DNA of 64,000 nt. It comes from Chamaelirium japonicum. Lineage: Eukaryota > Streptophyta > Magnoliopsida > Liliales > Melanthiaceae. The position numbers and the translations under genes were made by a program. Below the pieces are notes generated by a model. It did no database searches and was not told the origin of the DNA. It saw nothing but the letters and a program-made list of their open reading frames with translations. The stretch's first letter is position 1. Every line of letters starts with the position of its first letter. The stretch covers positions 114,492,032 through 114,556,031 of the forward strand of contig OX393550.1 of assembly GCA_947650365.1 (NCBI GenBank), written 5' to 3'. This document shows positions 57,424-64,000 of the stretch, one piece after another.

Positions 57424-58931
57424 TATCAGGATCAACTCAGCCCTTCAAAATGGCAAGCATCTCCATACCATCCATGATCAATTACAAACACATAAAAAAG
57501 AAAATTAGAAGCTATTACAAATGCAGATCCATGACTTTAATATATCAAAGAATAATGGAAACACATATTAATGGTTCTGTCAAATCCTGAGCTAATACAT
57601 ATTACCAAGGCTCTATGTTATTTAGTTCAGCAACGGCCGTATCGGGCCCAACATGCTGAAGGAGACAATCCGAGACCCCCAGAGCTGCCTCTCTGGGTGA
57701 CCCCCTCCAACTGTTGATCACTTCATCAAATATACAGTTTCCTTTCAAAAGTGTCTTTGATCTCCATTAACAGCAAATTATGCTTTGGAACAAAATAGAA
57801 CATTCTAATTATATCAACAGATTCAGTAATTAATTTTAAGCAAAAGAACAAAATACAACCGTAGTAATGGTCATGCTGTCGGCACGAACATTCGGAGGGG
57901 CGCCCACATTCAGCGAGAGCATTCACATTATGTGAAGATGCAAGACAATAATTAGTCACCTTTAAACTTAAAAAAATAGTATGAAAAATCAAATTGGTAT
58001 TTTTAAAATTTTGGCATCCAATTGTATTTTTAAATCTTGGTATTTTTGAAACGAATTGGCATTTTGAAATCTGATCTATTACCCGAGCATTTTGAATTAG
58101 ATTTTGTAATCTTGGTATTTTTGTAACGAATTGGTATTTTGAAATCTGATCCAATACCCGAGCATTTTGAATCGGATTTTTAAATATTGGCAATTTTGAA
58201 ATCAGATTTTCGATTTAAAATATCAAATTCAAAATCCGATTCAAAATGCCAATACCGGTGCCTAATCCAAATTAATTTTGCTAAATCTGATGTATCAAAT
58301 TATCCTACCCAGATACTTATCGAATTTTAAAAGCTTACCGGAATTAAAATCTGATGCAAATACCCGAGCTAATCCAACTCTATGTTGGATTTGGGCTCAT
58401 TCTTTAAAACAATGATGAGTTCTTTTTTAAAAGAAAGTCTGATTTTGTTGTTAATATACATCGAAGCCGGATATTGTTGCAGATATCAAGAACATTTCTA
58501 ATCCAGACTAAGAGAAGCAATTGATCATGAAGCACAAAGCGTAGATCAAGGTGCTCTATGGGAGCAATAAAGGAGTAATGGTGTTCCTTGTTCTGTCAAA
58601 TTTCAATCATCAAACTTAATTTTCATACCAAACTATCTTCATCCTAGTCGGCATAAATAATATTTAGAAAACATATTTAGCCATATTAAGAACGGCATTT
58701 TAGGATGTTGCTAAAAAAAAATTAAGGGACCAATGTGAAATTGGGGGCCGGGGGTACAGCTCAGGGGATGTTTTTATAATTTGTCTAAAAATTAAGGACC
58801 ATGCTTCAATGACCAACTAACCCAACCACATGTATCAACTCTGAATTGAAATCCAAACAAACTTCAACTGTGTAGTAGAAATATAAAACTTTATTTCAGA
58901 ACACATTACAGGTTACAGACTTCCATTCACA
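56820..58931. other. AT-rich region with GA/TC microsatellites
   Basis: (GA)n at 56981-57043 and (TC)n at 57374-57420. A 76-bp tandem duplication starts at 58036 and 58112 (TACCCGAGCATTTTGAAT in each). ATTTTGAAATC-type motifs continue to 58390. No gene is recognised. Confidence 0.5.
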
Positions 58932-59476
58932 TTATTTATGCAGCCTTGAGCCCTTCTGGGTAAACCTAGAGGAGCTGAAGGGGGCAAGGTTGGCGGTGGA
59001 GCGGCCGGTCAGGATGAGCTCGGCGAGGGACGCTCCAGTCGTAGGGCCGTTGAGGATGCCCCAACAGTTGTGCTCGGTTGCGACGAAGCACCCCTCGACC
59101 CCCGGGATCTCCCCGATGACCGGCAGGCTATCGTCGATGCAGGACATTAAGCAGGCATGTTCCGCCACCACCTCGGCCTCCCCGTCCCTCAGGTGGGTCG
59201 ATACCGCCTCGACGATCTTGTGCAGCATCCCGATCAACGCTCCGTCGCTCATGATCTCTTGGATCGTCCGGCGCCTCGGCCTCCTCCATCATCCCACATA
59301 TGTACACCTCTCCTGATCGGTTTTGCAAACAATTGGATTCGAGAAATCGAAGTGTTCGATGAAAAACTGAGTTCTTGTTTTGGGGGTTTTACCGGTGGGT
59401 CTACGGTAGACCACGGGATCGAGGGTCTTAGCCGACTGCGAGGGCTGGTAGCTGAGAAAGAGGGCGTGGTTGGTGA
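58932..59476 (-). pseudogene. FAD-dependent oxidoreductase (DAO/TDA3-like), last two exons, frameshifted
   Basis: Exon 59476-59393 reads NHALFLSYQPSQSAKTLDP to RRPT, with acceptor TTTCAG and donor G-GTAAAA. Exon 59312-58932 reads GEVYICGM, then CIDDSLPVIGEIPGVEGCF, CWGILNGPTTGASLAEL and a TAA stop. These match the C-terminal region of plant putative FAD-dependent oxidoreductases of the D-amino-acid oxidase fold, whose NGPTTGA/LAEL stretch belongs to the FAD-binding end. The split Gly codon joins the exons in phase. A one-base loss near 59260, after APDDP, breaks the frame. No upstream exons with the N-terminal GxGxxG dinucleotide fold were found before the window ends, so it is likely a fragment. 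Upstream exons beyond a very long intron cannot be excluded. Confidence 0.7.
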
Positions 59477-59516
59477 CTGAAATGTCTATTTGGATGAAAA
59501 AAAAAACCTAATAGCA

Positions 59517-59520
<4 letters not shown>

Positions 59521-59584
<64 letters not shown>
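59521..59584. repeat. (CT)n microsatellite
   Basis: A pure CT run just upstream of the oxidoreductase exons on the minus strand. Confidence 0.96.
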
Positions 59585-59588
<4 letters not shown>

Positions 59589-59589
59589 T

Positions 59590-60600
59590 CTCTCTCTCCA
59601 CAGTTCTGTGAGCCTCAGGGAAGAATTTTTATTAAAGGGAAAATGAGTGATTAGGGTTTTTACCTTGGCCGATCGGGGATTTGTCAGTGCCCGGAGCGAG
59701 GTCGATCATTGCCAAAAGCTAATTGCATCAAATCTTAAATAAGACACTAAAACATATAAAAATCTGTTCCAAAGCTACTCTAAATACACTCCATACTCCA
59801 TCAAAACATAAATGGGAATTGAGAATATGGGAATTGGTATTACATGAAAAAAATTTGAAAACGTTTTCCTTCATTCCAGAAAATGAAAAGATGGAATTCC
59901 CAGATGCAAAGGGGCCCCTGTGTGGTTCAATAGATAAAAACAGAAACATTCGTGAAGTTCCAGAATCTAATGGCTAGTGAAAACAACTATCAGCTCGTTG
60001 TACACCCATGGCGACACTAACATAAGCAAAGAGGCCCCTAATCTCGGCTGTACATAAAAAAATCCAAAAATGCTTGAAGAAAACTGAAAAAATAACATAG
60101 CAAATCCTGCTCCTCTCACTTTCTCTAAAACCCCAATGGATGATGATAACGATGAGAAGGGGCCACCGGACTGAGATCAGATCGAGAACAGAGATCAGAA
60201 TTTTCTTTTTTTTTTTTCAATTAGAATAGAGACCAGATCGGATCTCACCGGGAAGTCGGACTTAGAATGTGCTTAAAATGTTGTTCAGCCCTAGAAACAA
60301 AAAACTTAGATTCACAAACTTATAACTATAACCAAACAATGAAACCAAAAGCACAAAATAAGCTTCAATAAATTACTGCATTATTGCAGTTTTACTCCTA
60401 TTTCAATGGTCGATGACAGGTAATGCTTACTTTTTTTAGCCCGGGGAAAATCTCCGAGGGGTCCAATTGTCACAATACCGAAACTCCTGGCTTGCTGCAA
60501 AAGAGGAAAAAGATAAAAATTAGAGGAAGAAGGAGGAACACAATAGAATTGAACCCTAAAAGATAAGAACCAAAGGAATAACAGAACAATAAAAGATGCT
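59590..60600. other. no gene recognised
   Basis: AT-rich; weak splice-like sites only. Confidence 0.35.
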
Positions 60601-60965
60601 ACCGCCGGCGGCCACCCCGCTTTGGATGTCATGCTTCAGCTTGAAATCGCCACTGCCGCTGGAACTGGGTGCCGGGGACCTGGGGGAAGCTGCGAACCTT
60701 AAGGATCCCCAGATGCTCAGAGTAGGAGATCGGGGGAGGGGGATCTGGATGCAGCCCCTCCCCGACTTCTGGTGCAACCCTCGCCTGAGCAGGAGATCGG
60801 GGGAGGGGGATTTGGATCCAGTCCCTCCCCGGCAACGGCTCTGCCTGAGGAGATCGGGCAAGGGGTTATGGATCCATCCCCTCACCTACTGTTGGTGCGA
60901 GCCTCACTGGAGCTGCTGCTCCTCTTCTATGCTCCGCGCCGGCCACTCCTTGCATCGGCCAAAAC

Positions 60966-61003
<38 letters not shown>

Positions 61004-61004
61004 C

Positions 61005-61038
<34 letters not shown>

Positions 61039-61570
61039 CTTCCTGTGGAGATCGGGGAGGGGTCTGGATCCAGCCCATCACCGACTGCTGGTGCGACCCT
61101 CACTGCTGCTTCGACGGACGGTGAGCAGCGGCTTCGACGCACGGGCGGACGGTGGGCAACTTCTTCAACGGACGGACAGACGGCCGGCCTGCCGTAGCAC
61201 AGATCCCCAATCCGCCTTGCCCTGACTCGACAGGCTAGCGGCAGCCCTCTTGCTCCTCCTCGAGGTCGTCGGAGGTGCTCGAGGTTAACAGGAGAGCAGG
61301 AGGCTCGACCTCGAGGGCCGTGCGGGTTCGGATGCGAGATGGTCCCGGCCTGGCGCCCGACGGTGAGCACAGCCCTCGAGCTCCGCCGGCAACCGCGACC
61401 AGGCCCGACCTTGATTTTCATCGGCAACACCACCAGAGCTCCCCGGCGAGGACCAGATCTGGGAGATTCGGTCGGATCGGGCCTGCAAGCGACGCGGAGG
61501 CCACCGATGAGGGCGTCGAGGGATCCCCCGGCCTGCAGGAGGGGGTAGGGGCAGGGGTTCGAGGGCTATA
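60601..61570. repeat. GC-rich region with dispersed GGAGATCGGG modules
   Basis: A module of GGAGATCGGGGAGGGG then GGATCCAGCCC, often followed by CTGGTGCGA, occurs near 60727, 60790, 60858 and 61046. Interrupted (GA)n lies at 60968-61037. Several overlapping ORFs exist on both strands, but none shows a domain. Confidence 0.55.
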
Positions 61571-61786
61571 GAAGGAGAAGGAGAGAGAGAATCAGAGAGA
61601 GAGAGAGATCTTGTGTGTGGGGGGAGGGGGCTTCACTGATGGGGGGAGAAAGAGAGAGAGAGAGAATCAGGGAGGGAGGGTGAACTGACGGGGAGAGACA
61701 GATCGGTGGGTTGGCGTAACTGCGGGGAGAGAGTTCGTGGGATGTGGAGATGTGGGATCGTGGGGGCGGTAGAAAGAGAGTGGGGC

Positions 61787-61865
<79 letters not shown>

Positions 61866-62165
61866 TGGAGATCGGACTGCAGATGGAGAGAGAGAGAGAA
61901 AAGACAGCAATCCGAACTGTTATTTCTGAACCGTTGCGATTCATCCGGAACGTTGTAATCCAATGATAGAGAGCATCATGAATCGTTGCTATTCATCCGG
62001 AACTATTACAATGCTAGCGTATCTGGCCTGGCATATGATCACAGGACTCGTAGGCATGAACGAAAAATGATGGGTATAACTACCCAATGCATAGAGATCT
62101 TAGCCATCAAATTTTTTAACCGCCTCTTATGTTTGTATCGAACGGCTCTCTTTATCCATTCGTAG

Positions 62166-62173
<8 letters not shown>
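61571..62173. repeat. GA-rich tract with (GA)n at 61789-61862
   Basis: Purine-rich sequence with a pure GA run, then AATCGTTGC-CATCCGGAAC repeated near 61930 and 61980. Confidence 0.8.
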
Positions 62174-62213
<40 letters not shown>

Positions 62214-62217
<4 letters not shown>

Positions 62218-62599
62218 CAGGTTCAATGGACACTGTTTTTGCACTCAATTTTTTACACCGATTTTCAAACCATTAGATAAAGGTTTCAGATTTTTTTGAT
62301 TTTTTGTGAGCATAATCATCTTGTCTTAGATAACGTATCTACAAAAAATCAGCACATTCTAAAACCTCTAGACTTATTAAATGTGCTCTTCAAATTAACG
62401 ATTAAAATGAACGGTTGATAAAACCTTTTAGTTTTGATGTACTTGGAGGCTTTAGAATGTCCTGATTTTTTGTGGACGTGCTATCTAAGTCAAGGTGATT
62501 ATGCTCACAAAAAATCAAGAAATTCTAAAACCTCTATCTAGTTGATTTGAAAATCGGTGTAAAAATTTAAGTGCAAAAACAGTGTCCATTGAACCTGAC

Positions 62600-62601
<2 letters not shown>
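62214..62601. mobile_element. (TA)n-flanked foldback element C
   Basis: Left arm GGGTCAGGTTCAATGGACAC, then TGTTTTTGCACT and ACACCGATTTTCAAA, is repeated inverted at the right end. Arms are about 180 bp with a gap near 62400. TA runs lie at 62174-62213 and 62602-62661. Confidence 0.88.
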
Positions 62602-63540
<939 letters not shown>

Positions 63541-64000
63541 AGCATCCCCTTTTCGATCTACTGGCACGCAAATCGATGCTAAAGTCTCGGTTATTCGACA
63601 TTGCTGATGCGATAGTTCGCACTAAAGTCCAATTATACTAACATGACAAACGGTCGTTACCCGCGTCGGTTGTTGCCAATTTTGCTGAATTCTGACTTCG
63701 GACGGTGAAATGGTGACATAGACAATTCCGGTACTATGCACTATGTGTAGTTGTAGGGTTTGCCACTTAAAAATTGGGGGCCCACCAACATAAAAATGGG
63801 CCCACCCACCAAAGTGGGGTCCACACACTTAAGTGGGACCAACGGGGGCCTCCCTTCAAGATGGGGCCACACCTGTAGGTGGGGGTCACTATTTAAGATT
63901 TTTAATCATTTAAATTTTGATAAATTTTATAATATTACTTGAATGCCCCTAGAGGGGCATTCAAATTTACAAAGCCTACCCCTCCCCATCCTTATAGAGA
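63541..64000. other. window end, no gene recognised
   Basis: Repeated GGGCCCACC/GTGGGGTCCAC-type motifs at 63776-63890. No coding signal. Confidence 0.4.

Overview
This window is nuclear DNA from a flowering plant. The evidence is REM-type B3-domain genes with spliced introns, Ty1/copia retrotransposons primed by initiator Met-tRNA, TRIM and Cassandra elements, hAT and CACTA transposons, and long (AT)n and (GA)n tracts. I cannot name the species. The repeat-packed introns of up to about 7 kb point to a mid-sized or large genome. No prokaryotic, organellar, CRISPR or tRNA feature was seen.

Host genes. Three tandem paralogues of a two-B3-domain REM-like protein lie on the minus strand. They share one plan: a 5'UTR intron, a 39-codon first coding exon with a CxxC motif, a long exon holding most of B3 domain 1, a linker exon, and a last exon holding B3 domain 2. 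The middle copy (29316 to 19647) is intact at 391 codons. The upstream copy (41456 to 32554) carries an 8-bp frameshifting insertion after the first B3 domain, and a copia element sits in its first coding intron. The downstream copy (9437 to 3939) has a 1-bp frameshift, and its last exon is not in the window. Two terminal exons of an FAD-dependent oxidoreductase-like gene (59476 to 58932, minus) carry a frameshift and look like a relic.

Mobile elements. From left to right: a copia relic (1 to about 3020); a hAT MITE in a REM intron (5282-5932); a nested stack of hAT-like MITEs and (TA)n-flanked foldback elements (6867-9249); a structurally complete but coding-dead copia element (13393-18716, TSD ATAAC, 145-bp LTRs); a TRIM array (22995-23912); a LINE-type 3' end with a 30-bp target duplication (24414-24664); a complete TRIM (25009-25336); a 6.2-kb copia element in a REM intron (35002-41229, TSD ACACC) with a hAT MITE nested in its gag; a copia relic with gag remnant (42823-45302); another hAT MITE (45353-45791); a Cassandra element with 5S-rRNA-like LTRs (46887-47543); a 7.5-kb CACTA element (49289-56816, TSD CAA); and a chain of three foldback elements separated by TA/CT microsatellites (62214-63540).

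Most unusual region. The CACTA element has no recognisable transposase. Between its ACCGACGG-rich ends it carries a 2.8-kb satellite (181/170-bp units), about 1.8 kb of degenerate telomere-like CCTAAA repeats in a 640-650-bp higher-order array, and a segment shared with a hAT-like MITE near 30.4 kb. The remaining stretches are AT-rich or purine/pyrimidine-biased DNA without recognisable genes.
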